From NCBI GenBank assembly GCA_002170825.1, contig NHIA01000034.1, positions 9,993 through 22,884 on the forward strand: a DNA stretch of 12,892 nt, in the 5' to 3' direction. Shown here in pieces: positions 1-6,344 of the stretch. This DNA comes from Cyanobacteria bacterium TMED177 (GTDB lineage Bacteria > Cyanobacteriota > Cyanobacteriia > PCC-6307 > Cyanobiaceae). The stretch's first letter is position 1. Each line of letters starts with the position of its first letter. The notes below the pieces were generated by a model. The model was not told where the DNA came from and made no database searches. It was given only the letters and a program-made list of their open reading frames with translations. Position numbers and translations under genes: made by a program.

Positions 1-666
1 GCAGCGCTTGGCGTCATCCGCGGAATTGATGTCGCCATTGGCGATCAGCGGAATGGTGAGGGATTGCTTGACGGCTGCGATGGCAGACCAGTCCGCGGCC
101 CCCTTGAAGCCCTGGTCGCGGGTGCGTCCGTGCAGGGTCAGCAACTGGGCGCCGGCATCCTGAAGCTGGCGGCACCACGTCGGCGGATCAGCATCGCTGC
201 CGCACCACCCCAGTCGGGTCTTCACCGTCACCGGAAGTGTCACGGCCGTCGCCACCGCTTCGATGATCCGGCTGGCCAGATCCGGATCGCGGATCAGACC
301 GGAGCCGCCCCCCTTGCGGGCGATCTTGCGCACCGGGCAACCCATGTTGATGTCGATCAGAAACGCTCCGGCGTCCTCCGCCCGTCGCGCCGCATCGGCC
401 ATGGCGGCGGGTCGGTGGTCAAACAGCTGCACTCCGATGGGTCCCTGCTCCTCGGCGAGCTCCTCCACCTTGCAGCGACCGTGGCCCAGCTCAAGACTGG
501 TGGCATTCACCATCTCGGTGAACAGCAGGGCGTCCGGTGCCCATCGACGCACGAGACGGCGGAACACCCGATCGCTGACCCCGGCCAGGGGCGACTGCAG
601 CACCCGGCACGCCAGCTGGCGTGGTGTGCCGGAACTGGGCAACAGCAGCGGGGTGGAAGCGAGCAT
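1..666 (-). CDS. dus: tRNA-dihydrouridine synthase (Dus family), partial, C-terminus outside window
   Basis: Dus enzymes are FMN-dependent and use NADPH to reduce uridines in the tRNA D-loop to dihydrouridine. The reading frame stays open to the left edge and gives 222 residues of a family that is usually about 310-350 long. Visible blocks are LQSPLAGVSD (residues 23-32, N-terminal TIM-barrel strand with the PLAGVSD signature), INMGCP (106-111, with the likely catalytic Cys110), RKGGGSGL (117-124), LTLHGRTRDQ (176-185) and IANGDI (208-213, FMN phosphate region). The start is ATG at 666; only a poorly spaced GGAG lies upstream. It is head-to-head with the DUF1823 gene, with 6 bases between the two start codons, so its promoter must lie inside that gene or the true start is further in. 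The subtype (DusA, B or C) cannot be fixed from this fragment. Confidence 0.93.
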   Translation of the reverse strand, partial: MLASTPLLLPSSGTPRQLACRVLQSPLAGVSDRVFRRLVRRWAPDALLFTEMVNATSLELGHGRCKVEELAEEQGPIGVQLFDHRPAAMADAARRAEDAGAFLIDINMGCPVRKIARKGGGSGLIRDPDLASRIIEAVATAVTLPVTVKTRLGWCGSDADPPTWCRQLQDAGAQLLTLHGRTRDQGFKGAADWSAIAAVKQSLTIPLIANGDINSADDAKRC

Positions 667-672
667 GGCTCC

Positions 673-1140
673 ATGCTGCCCACCGATGTGACCACTCCCT
701 GGCCCCTCAGCCGAGCACTGCTTGTTCAGATCCTTGAGGATCGCTGCAGTGACCGTTTCGTTTGCGAGCGGATCTGGGAACGCTTGGGGTATCAGGATTC
801 AGGCGACTCCTGGATCGCAGGGCCAGACACTCCTGCTGACTGGGTTGAGGCCTTTCCCGAGAGCCCGCAACTGATTGCGGAGCGACCTGCGTCGGTGCGG
901 CTCACCCGTTCGATCCCCAAGCAGCACAAGCAATTGCTCAAACAGCAGCTGGCTTTTCAGGGGTATCGCATCGGCGAGCTGTATCCACGCCGAACCCGCC
1001 GCGCCACGGCCGTCAGCTGGCTCCTGGCCTGGCTGGCCCAGGCAGGGGAGCCCTTGGCGGAGCAGGGACCGTTGGCTCCCGAGTTGCCGATTCCATCGGA
1101 TCCCGTGCGAGGCCATCCGGGGGATTTGCCCGTGCAGTGA
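673..1140 (+). CDS. DUF1823 family protein, cyanobacterial conserved unknown
   Basis: The product is 155 residues and resembles DUF1823, a family of small soluble proteins found in cyanobacteria with no assigned function. The family-like core is a helical start (LSRALLVQILED), a Trp/Tyr-rich segment (ERIWERLGYQ), the block RPASVRLTRSIPKQHKQLLK, and then GYRIGELYPRRTRRATA followed by WLLAWL. The middle is strongly basic; the C-terminal 30 residues are Pro/Glu-rich and look disordered. There is no signal peptide or membrane segment. I chose ATG 673 because the same frame upstream only mirrors the dus gene on the other strand. A GTG at 688 is a possible alternative. There is no strong Shine-Dalgarno. 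It is divergent from dus and convergent with the transpeptidase gene. No function can be assigned. The family assignment is from memory of its pattern. Confidence 0.85.
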   Translation: MLPTDVTTPWPLSRALLVQILEDRCSDRFVCERIWERLGYQDSGDSWIAGPDTPADWVEAFPESPQLIAERPASVRLTRSIPKQHKQLLKQQLAFQGYRIGELYPRRTRRATAVSWLLAWLAQAGEPLAEQGPLAPELPIPSDPVRGHPGDLPVQ

Positions 1141-1144
1141 TCCA

Positions 1145-1163
1145 CGCCTGCTGCTTTCAGGTG
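1145..1163. terminator. Weak hairpin between convergent genes
   Basis: Between the stop codons of the DUF1823 and transpeptidase genes there is a short inverted repeat, CGCCTG and CAGGTG, around a 7-base loop. It forms six pairs including one G-U. No T-run follows on either strand, so it is at most a weak or factor-assisted bidirectional terminator. Confidence 0.22.
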
Positions 1164-1164
1164 G

Positions 1165-1548
1165 TCAGGCCTGGATGCTGACCGGGGTGCCCATCGGCGT
1201 GTTCTCGAACAGCCAGCGGGCCTGGGCCATGGGCATGCGAACGCAGCCGTTGCTGCGGGGTACACCGAAGGCCTGGCCGGCATTCTCCTGCCAGGGAGCG
1301 GCATGAATGCAGATCGCCTCATTGGCACTCACGCACATCGTGTACGGGACGCCAGGCACGGTGTAGGTGCGGCTTCGCATGGTGACGGAGCGGTATTTCG
1401 TGAACACCTTCGTGTCGAAGATCGGGGTTGGGGTGGAGGCCTTGCCGGTGCTGACCGGGATGATCCTCACCACCTCGTTTTGTTGGTTGTAGGCAATCAG
1501 TCGCTGGTCGGAGAGATCGACCACAAGGCTGGCGACAAGCTCGAGCAT
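1165..1548 (-). CDS. Short YkuD-domain L,D-transpeptidase
   Basis: L,D-transpeptidases cross-link peptidoglycan 3-3, or attach proteins to it, through a catalytic cysteine. This product is only 127 residues and is almost entirely the YkuD domain. It has an opening strand (VVDLSDQRLIAY, 9-20), the substrate loop STGKASTPTP (33-42), a catalytic-type His82 in the block IHAAPW, and the SNGCVRM signature (99-105) with the nucleophile Cys102. The sequence begins only eight residues before the domain, with no hydrophobic export signal. The upstream in-frame codons back to a stop (TAA read on the minus strand, at 1635-1633) contain no ATG, GTG or TTG, so an N-terminal signal is not merely misannotated. 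No Shine-Dalgarno is visible. It is divergent from der, 118 bases away, and convergent with the DUF1823 gene. Confidence 0.9.
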   Translation of the reverse strand: MLELVASLVVDLSDQRLIAYNQQNEVVRIIPVSTGKASTPTPIFDTKVFTKYRSVTMRSRTYTVPGVPYTMCVSANEAICIHAAPWQENAGQAFGVPRSNGCVRMPMAQARWLFENTPMGTPVSIQA

Positions 1549-1666
1549 GGAAGCCGCGATGTGCTGGTCACGACCTAGCCGTCTCGGCTGCGTCTCGTGA
1601 GTCTCGCTCTGAAAGATTTCGGTTTCCTCGACTTAGTAGGGTCATGGATTGATCGGAGTCCGCCCC
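1549..1666. promoter_or_regulatory. Divergent intergenic region between the transpeptidase gene and der
   Basis: These 118 bases separate two divergent start codons and must hold the der promoter unless it starts elsewhere. The best -10-like match for der is TAGGGT at 1637-1642 (or TAGTAG at 1634-1639); no good -35 precedes either. The der ribosome-binding site GGAG lies at 1655-1658. A promoter for the minus-strand gene cannot be picked out. Confidence 0.3.
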
Positions 1667-3034
1667 TTGGCGCGTCCCGTCGTCGCGATCATCGGACGCC
1701 CCAATGTCGGCAAGTCCACCCTTGTGAACCGCCTCTGCCGCAGTCGGGAGGCCATTGTTCACGATCAGCCCGGCGTCACCCGTGATCGGACCTATCAGGA
1801 CGGCTTCTGGGGTGATCGTGAATTCAAGGTGGTCGACACCGGTGGTCTGGTGTTCGACGACGACAGTGAGTTCCTGCCGGAGATCCGTGAACAGGCCGGA
1901 CTCGCCCTGGAAGAGGCGAGTGTTGCCGTTGTGATCGTCGACGGTCAGCAGGGCATCACGGCCGCGGATGAATCCATCGCCGAGTTTCTGCGCAGTCGCC
2001 CCTGCCCCACGTTGCTGGCGGTGAACAAGTGCGAATCGCCGGAACAGGGACTGGCGATGGCGGCAGAATTCTGGAGTCTTGGGCTCGGTGAGCCTTACCC
2101 GATTTCGGCCATCCATGGCGCCGGCACCGGGGATCTGCTCGATCAGGTGCTCACCTTCCTGCCCCCCAAGGATCAGGAGGGGGATGAGGAAGAGCCGATT
2201 CAGCTGGCGATCATCGGGCGCCCCAATGTGGGCAAATCGAGTCTGCTCAACTCAATCTGCGGCGAGCCGAGGGCAATCGTCAGCCCGATCCGCGGCACCA
2301 CCCGCGACACGATCGACACCAGCATCGTGCGGGAGAACCGCTCCTGGCGTTTGGTTGATACGGCAGGAATCCGCCGTCGCCGCAGCGTCAACTACGGCCC
2401 TGAGTTCTTCGGCATCAACCGCAGCTTCAAGGCCATCGACCGCAGTGATGTCTGCGTTCTGGTGATCGATGCCCTGGATGGGGTGACCGAGCAGGATCAA
2501 CGCCTGGCGGGGCGGATCGAGGAGGACGGCCGCGCCTGTGTGGTGGTGGTCAACAAGTGGGATGCGGTCGAGAAGGACAGCCACACCATGACGGCGACGG
2601 AAAAAGAGCTCCGCGCCAAGCTCTATTTCCTCGACTGGGCGCCCATGTTGTTCACATCGGCGCTTACCGGGCAGCGGGTGGAGAGCATCTTCGCTCTGGC
2701 AGCCCTGGCCGTGGAGCAGCACCGTCGCCGGGTCAGCACATCCGTGGTCAACGAGGTGCTCAAGGAAGCTCTCAGCTGGCGCAGTCCCCCCACAACCCGG
2801 GGCGGGCGCCAGGGGCGGCTTTACTACGGCACACAGGTGTCCAGCCGTCCGCCCAGTTTCACGCTGTTCGTCAACGACCCGAAGCTGTTCGGCGACACCT
2901 ACCGGCGCTATGTGGAGCGTCAGATCCGCGAGGGTCTCGGTTTCGACGGTACCCCGGTGAAGTTGTTCTGGCGCGGCAAGCAGCAACGGGATGCGGAACG
3001 GGATATCGCCCGCCAACAGAACCGGCAGGGCTGA
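1667..3034 (+). CDS. der: Ribosome assembly GTPase Der (EngA)
   Basis: Der is an essential tandem GTPase that acts late in assembly of the 50S ribosomal subunit. G domain 1 has GRPNVGKS (10-17), DTGG (57-60) and NKCE (120-123). G domain 2 has GRPNVGKS (184-191), DTAG (231-234) and NKWD (296-299). A C-terminal KH-like domain follows, including the segment [21 protein letters not shown] chose the TTG at 1667 because GGAG sits 8 bases upstream and because the resulting [13 protein letters not shown] start and 455-residue length fit cyanobacterial Der. An in-frame TTG at 1649 would add six residues. The first G4 motif ends in Glu instead of the usual Asp, while the second keeps Asp. It is the first gene of a tight run with the EcfT-like gene and pipX-pipY; only three bases separate it from the next gene. 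Confidence 0.97.
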   Translation: MARPVVAIIGRPNVGKSTLVNRLCRSREAIVHDQPGVTRDRTYQDGFWGDREFKVVDTGGLVFDDDSEFLPEIREQAGLALEEASVAVVIVDGQQGITAADESIAEFLRSRPCPTLLAVNKCESPEQGLAMAAEFWSLGLGEPYPISAIHGAGTGDLLDQVLTFLPPKDQEGDEEEPIQLAIIGRPNVGKSSLLNSICGEPRAIVSPIRGTTRDTIDTSIVRENRSWRLVDTAGIRRRRSVNYGPEFFGINRSFKAIDRSDVCVLVIDALDGVTEQDQRLAGRIEEDGRACVVVVNKWDAVEKDSHTMTATEKELRAKLYFLDWAPMLFTSALTGQRVESIFALAALAVEQHRRRVSTSVVNEVLKEALSWRSPPTTRGGRQGRLYYGTQVSSRPPSFTLFVNDPKLFGDTYRRYVERQIREGLGFDGTPVKLFWRGKQQRDAERDIARQQNRQG

Positions 3035-3037
3035 GCC

Positions 3038-3916
3038 ATGGACTGGCTCCGGCAGATCCCCATGGGGCAGTACGTCGATGGTCGCGAGGGCTGGCTTCGT
3101 CGGCTGGATCCCCGTCTGAAGCTGGCATGGTCGTTGGTGTTTCTGCTGACACCGGTGCTGGCCGGCCCTCTCTGGCGGCTCGGGCTTGTGGCGGCGTTGC
3201 TGGCTCTGACGTTGGTTTGCGGCCTGCCCCGCCGCATCTGGTGGCGTTCGCTGCTGCTGCTGACCCTGTTGTCCCTTGCCGTCGGCACGCTGTCGATGTT
3301 GTTGCCGGCCGCTGATCCCCCGGCAACGCTGGCGCTTCGTTCCGCCCAGGAACTGCCGGATGCGGCGCTCCAGGGGCCGTCATGGGTGTTGTTCGAGCTG
3401 GGGCCGCTGATGGTCGACCGGGCTTCGCTGCTGCTCGGGCTGCGGACATCAACCCTGATCTTCACCGTCATCCACAGCGTCAATCTTGTGCTGGTCAGCA
3501 CGTCGCCTGAGGATCTGGTCTGGGCCCTGAGTTGGTGTCTGGCACCGCTGCAACGCCTTGGTCTGCCCGTGGAGCGGCTCGGTTTTCAGCTCCTGCTGGC
3601 CCTGCGCTTTCTGCCCCTGGTGCAGGAGGAACTGCAGAACCTGCTGCGTTCCCTCGCCAGTCGGGCTGTGAATCTGCGGCGGCTCGGCTTCAAAGCCTCT
3701 TTCGGTCTGGTCCTGGCGGTCGGAGAGCGTCTTCTGGCCAACATCCTGCTGCGGGCAGAGCAAGGGGCGGACGCTCTGCTCGCGCGGGGAGGCAGGATTC
3801 TTGGGCCATCACGCTTCCGCCTGGCGGAGCAGCAACCGGCACCAGTGCTCAATGGGCTGGCTGTCCTCGCCCTTCTGAGCGTGCTGGGTTTGAGGACTAG
3901 GTACGGTGCCATGTAA
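3038..3916 (+). CDS. EcfT/CbiQ-family transmembrane protein (energy-coupling-factor transporter)
   Basis: EcfT is the membrane scaffold of ECF-type vitamin and metal importers; it links the two ATPases to a substrate-binding S subunit. The 292-residue product opens with a family-like segment ending REGWLRRLDPRLKL (16-29). It then has hydrophobic spans near 30-62, 71-90, 137-155, 182-196 and 268-285. Two basic cytoplasmic motifs resemble the coupling helices: LASRAVNLRRLG (206-217) and ADALLARGG (244-252), the latter close to the family Ala-Arg-Gly. ATG 3038 follows the der stop by three bases with AGGG upstream, so it is co-transcribed with der. No ATPase or S component lies in the window, so its partners and substrate are unknown. 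The CbiQ name in databases does not show that it carries cobalt. Confidence 0.88.
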   Translation: MDWLRQIPMGQYVDGREGWLRRLDPRLKLAWSLVFLLTPVLAGPLWRLGLVAALLALTLVCGLPRRIWWRSLLLLTLLSLAVGTLSMLLPAADPPATLALRSAQELPDAALQGPSWVLFELGPLMVDRASLLLGLRTSTLIFTVIHSVNLVLVSTSPEDLVWALSWCLAPLQRLGLPVERLGFQLLLALRFLPLVQEELQNLLRSLASRAVNLRRLGFKASFGLVLAVGERLLANILLRAEQGADALLARGGRILGPSRFRLAEQQPAPVLNGLAVLALLSVLGLRTRYGAM

Positions 3917-3930
3917 CGGAGGCTGCATAA

Positions 3931-4197
3931 ATGGCTGCCGAGCGCTATCTCAACCACCCCACCTTCGGGATGCTTTATCGGGTTGCACCGGCTGGGGAAG
4001 GACGTGACGTCTACGCCACCTTGTACGCCCAGCGCATGTTCTTCCTGGTGACGTTGCAACCGCGCGGAGCCCAGTTCGAGGTGATCCCCTACGGCGACGC
4101 TCGCCATCACGCGGATGTGAATCTCCAGCGGTGCCAGCGCATCGGTGGTGAGGATCTGGACAACTGGCGCCAGTTGTTCGATCAGACCTTCATCTGA
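3931..4197 (+). CDS. pipX: PipX, coactivator of NtcA and PII-binding regulator
   Basis: PipX is a small cyanobacterial adaptor. It binds the nitrogen activator NtcA when 2-oxoglutarate is high and is held by PII (GlnB) when ADP is high and 2-oxoglutarate is low. The 88-residue product matches it in length and pattern. The N-terminal Tudor-like half carries LNHPTFGMLY (7-16) and the block YATLYAQRMFFLV (28-40), which includes Tyr32, a residue known to matter for partner binding. The C-terminal helices end in QLFDQTFI. ATG 3931 has a strong GGAGG at 3919-3923, the best ribosome-binding site in the run. The gene lies 14 bases after the EcfT-like gene and 9 bases before pipY. I saw no NtcA box (GTA-N8-TAC) just upstream, and none is expected inside the run. 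Confidence 0.95.
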   Translation: MAAERYLNHPTFGMLYRVAPAGEGRDVYATLYAQRMFFLVTLQPRGAQFEVIPYGDARHHADVNLQRCQRIGGEDLDNWRQLFDQTFI

Positions 4198-4206
4198 GCA
4201 CCAGCC

Positions 4207-4869
4207 TTGTCGGGTCCACTTGCCGATCGATGGACGTCCTTGCGCGCGGCGCTTCCACCCACGGCGCGGTTGTTGGCGGTGAGCAAGGGCCACCCGGCGG
4301 CATCAATCCATGCACTGGCTCGGCTTGGGCAACGCGCCTTCGGGGAGAGTCGGCTCCAGGAAGCCCTGCCCAAGCAGGAGCTTCTGGCGGATCAAGAGCT
4401 TGAGTGGCACTTCATCGGACGGTTGCAGAGCAACAAGGTCCGCGGCGTGGTGCGGGCGTTCACCGTCATTCATTCGGTGGATTCCCTGGCCCTGGCGGAA
4501 CGGGTGTCCCGCATCGCTGATGAGGAGTCGGTCTGCCCGGATGTGTTTTTGCAGGTCAAGTTGCGGCCCGACCCCAACAAGGGAGGCTTTGCGCCGAACG
4601 AACTGCTCGAGGCCTGGTCGGATCTGGGCCGCCTGCCGGCGATGCGCATCGTCGGTCTGATGACGATGGCTCCGATCGATTGTCAGCCGGCCGAACGATC
4701 TGCCCTGTTCTCGGAGTGCAGGGTTCTGGCTGATCAACTCGGTCTGCCGGAGTGCTCCATGGGAATGAGCGGTGACTGGCGCGAGGCGGTCGCGGCGGGA
4801 GGCACCTGGTTGCGTCTGGGCTCCGTGCTGTTCGGCCCCCGACCTGAGGCATCCCGCGTCATTGGATGA
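4207..4869 (+). CDS. pipY: PipY, YggS/PLPBP-family pyridoxal-phosphate homeostasis protein
   Basis: This family (YggS in E. coli, PLPBP in humans, PipY in cyanobacteria) binds pyridoxal 5'-phosphate and keeps PLP and amino/keto-acid pools balanced without a known catalytic reaction. The 220-residue product is a single TIM-barrel domain. LLAVSKG (22-28) holds the PLP lysine Lys27. GESRLQEA (46-53), WHFIGRLQSNK (67-77), GLMTMAP, MGMSGDW (phosphate-binding region) and RLGSVLFGPR follow in the expected order. The start is read as TTG 4207, nine bases after pipX, with no clear Shine-Dalgarno. Translation probably depends on coupling with pipX. A later TTG at 4219 is possible. The pipX-pipY pairing is a known cyanobacterial operon, which supports both names. 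Confidence 0.95.
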   Translation: MSGPLADRWTSLRAALPPTARLLAVSKGHPAASIHALARLGQRAFGESRLQEALPKQELLADQELEWHFIGRLQSNKVRGVVRAFTVIHSVDSLALAERVSRIADEESVCPDVFLQVKLRPDPNKGGFAPNELLEAWSDLGRLPAMRIVGLMTMAPIDCQPAERSALFSECRVLADQLGLPECSMGMSGDWREAVAAGGTWLRLGSVLFGPRPEASRVIG

Positions 4870-4870
4870 C

Positions 4871-4898
4871 TTGCTGAGAGCTGGCTGAAACGTTATTC
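4871..4898 (+). promoter_or_regulatory. Possible promoter upstream of sepF, with overlapping dyad
   Basis: The 92-base gap between pipY and sepF is the only real break in this plus-strand run. It contains TTGCTG (4871-4876) and TTATTC (4893-4898), 16 bases apart, a plausible weak sigma-70-type promoter. A 5-base dyad, CTGAA and TTCAG (4885-4900), overlaps the -10-like element. Both are weak matches found by eye. Confidence 0.3.
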
Positions 4899-4961
4899 AG
4901 GTATCAGGGTGGCTTCTCCAACGGCCTTCCCCATACGTCTCAGCCCGAGAGGAGTTCAAAG

Positions 4962-5528
4962 GTGTCGCTGATTTCCCGCCTGCGTGCCGTCGTCGCCGGA
5001 GACGACTATCTCGATGGCGATCTCGATGATCTGGTCTACGAGGACGAACAGCCCGAACACGATCAGCGTGCCAGCCAGGCTGATGGTGGTGCTCTGGCGA
5101 CGATCGGGGAGAGCAATCCATTTGATCTGGGCGATTCGCTCCCTGGCTCCAATGTGATCGGGATGCCAGGCATCAGCACAGCGGCGGCTGAAGTGAATCT
5201 CATGGAACCTCGGAGTTTCGATGAGATGCCCCGCGCCATTCAGGCGCTGCGCGAACGCAAGACCGTCATCCTCAATCTGACGATGATGGAGCCAGACCAG
5301 GCTCAGCGGGCTGTCGATTTCGTGGCCGGTGGCACCTTCGCCATCGATGGCCACCAGGAGCGGGTTGGCGAGAGCATCTTCCTGTTCGCACCGAGCTGTG
5401 TGACGGTGACCAACACCAGCCATGAAGAGGCCTCAACCCCCACGGTTGTGAGCCGCGAACAGGATGGTGGCGAGCAGCCGGAGGTTGCTGCAGCTCCGTC
5501 CCCTGCCTGGGGCGCTACCGCGCTTTGA
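4962..5528 (+). CDS. sepF: SepF/Cdv2 cell-division protein, FtsZ membrane anchor
   Basis: SepF polymerises and tethers FtsZ to the membrane at the division site; in cyanobacteria it is also called Cdv2. The 188-residue product starts with a short amphipathic segment ([11 protein letters not shown], 1-11) that fits membrane binding. A long acidic linker (about 13-75) follows, then the conserved SepF domain (about 79-150) with [19 protein letters not shown] and [20 protein letters not shown], and then GGTFAIDG. The C-terminal tail of about 38 residues is polar and Ala/Pro/Glu-rich. The start is GTG 4962, supported by AGGAG at 4950-4954 seven bases upstream. It probably has its own promoter in the preceding gap. 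Its stop overlaps the start of proC by four bases (TTGA). sepF beside pipY and proC is a widely conserved order in cyanobacteria and in some other bacteria. Confidence 0.95.
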   Translation: MSLISRLRAVVAGDDYLDGDLDDLVYEDEQPEHDQRASQADGGALATIGESNPFDLGDSLPGSNVIGMPGISTAAAEVNLMEPRSFDEMPRAIQALRERKTVILNLTMMEPDQAQRAVDFVAGGTFAIDGHQERVGESIFLFAPSCVTVTNTSHEEASTPTVVSREQDGGEQPEVAAAPSPAWGATAL

Positions 5529-6343
5529 CGCTCAGCCCGGCGCTGGGGGTGATCGGCCTGGGCCGCATGGCCCAGGCCCTGATTGAGCCGCTTTTGTTGA
5601 GCGGGCAGGTGTCAGCCGAACGTGTTGTTGCCGTTGTCGGTCGACCTGAGAGTGCGGTTTCCTGTCGCAAGGGCGCCTTCGCGGACATCGCCATTCATCC
5701 GGTGGATGCAGCCGAAGCTGCTGACGTCTGGTCTGCGCCGCTGCAGCTTCTCGCGATCAAGCCCCAGCAGATCGACGCAGTTTCGGCGTCCGCACCTGGC
5801 GTCGGCGATTCACCACTGCTGGTGTCTGTCCTGGCCGGCGTCAGCATCGAGCGTTTGCAGCGTCTCTTCCCGAGTCATCGGGTTGTACGGGCTGTTCCCA
5901 ACACGCCAGCCCTTGTTGGAGCAGGTCTGACGGCATTGGCCTGGGGCAAGGACATCACGGTTGAGCAGCGCCTTCAAGTGCGGCAACTGTTTGTTGGTGT
6001 CAGCGAGGTTCTGGAGCTGCCCGAAGAGAAGCTGGATGCCTTTCTGGCCCTGACATCCTCAGGGCCGGCCTTTGTGGCGTTGGTGGCGGAGGCCATGGCC
6101 GATGGTGCCGTGGCGGCCGGTTTGCCCAGGGATCTGGCCCACCGCCTGACCCATCGCACCCTGGCTGGCACCGCAGCCTTGCTGGATGGACGTCAGCTTC
6201 ATCCCGCCATCCTCAAAGACATGGTCACCTCGCCAGGGGGAACCACCATCGCCGGGATGCGAGCACTGGAGCGTGGTGGAACCCGCTCGGCTGTGATCGA
6301 GGCGGTGATCGCTGCTGCAGAACGGAGTCGTCAGCTGGCCTGA
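5525..6343 (+). CDS. proC: Pyrroline-5-carboxylate reductase
   Basis: ProC catalyses the last step of proline synthesis, the NAD(P)H-dependent reduction of 1-pyrroline-5-carboxylate. The 272-residue product has the usual length. It shows the dinucleotide-binding GLGRMA (11-16), the strand and loop LLAIKPQQ (75-82), VRAVPNTP (121-128), TSSGPAF (177-183) and the C-terminal dimerisation and active-site signature MVTSPGGTT (233-241). The start is read as TTG 5525, which forms a TTGA overlap with the sepF stop and suggests translational coupling. An in-frame GTG at 5549 would start just before the glycine-rich loop and leaves little room for the first strand, so it is less likely. The stop TGA is separated by a single base from the stop of the convergent glycosyltransferase gene. 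Confidence 0.96.
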   Translation: MTLSPALGVIGLGRMAQALIEPLLLSGQVSAERVVAVVGRPESAVSCRKGAFADIAIHPVDAAEAADVWSAPLQLLAIKPQQIDAVSASAPGVGDSPLLVSVLAGVSIERLQRLFPSHRVVRAVPNTPALVGAGLTALAWGKDITVEQRLQVRQLFVGVSEVLELPEEKLDAFLALTSSGPAFVALVAEAMADGAVAAGLPRDLAHRLTHRTLAGTAALLDGRQLHPAILKDMVTSPGGTTIAGMRALERGGTRSAVIEAVIAAAERSRQLA

Positions 6344-6344
6344 T

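Noticed and set aside
64..672. Upstream extension of the DUF1823 frame
   Set aside because: This stretch is the antisense of dus, and its translation is low-complexity. Family similarity starts only after the ATG at 673.
1568..2116. Minus-strand open frame of 182 codons opposite the start of der
   Set aside because: It covers the first G domain of der and has no domain pattern of its own.
2252..3016. Minus-strand open frame of 254 codons inside der
   Set aside because: It is opposite the second G domain and KH-like domain of der and has no motif of its own.
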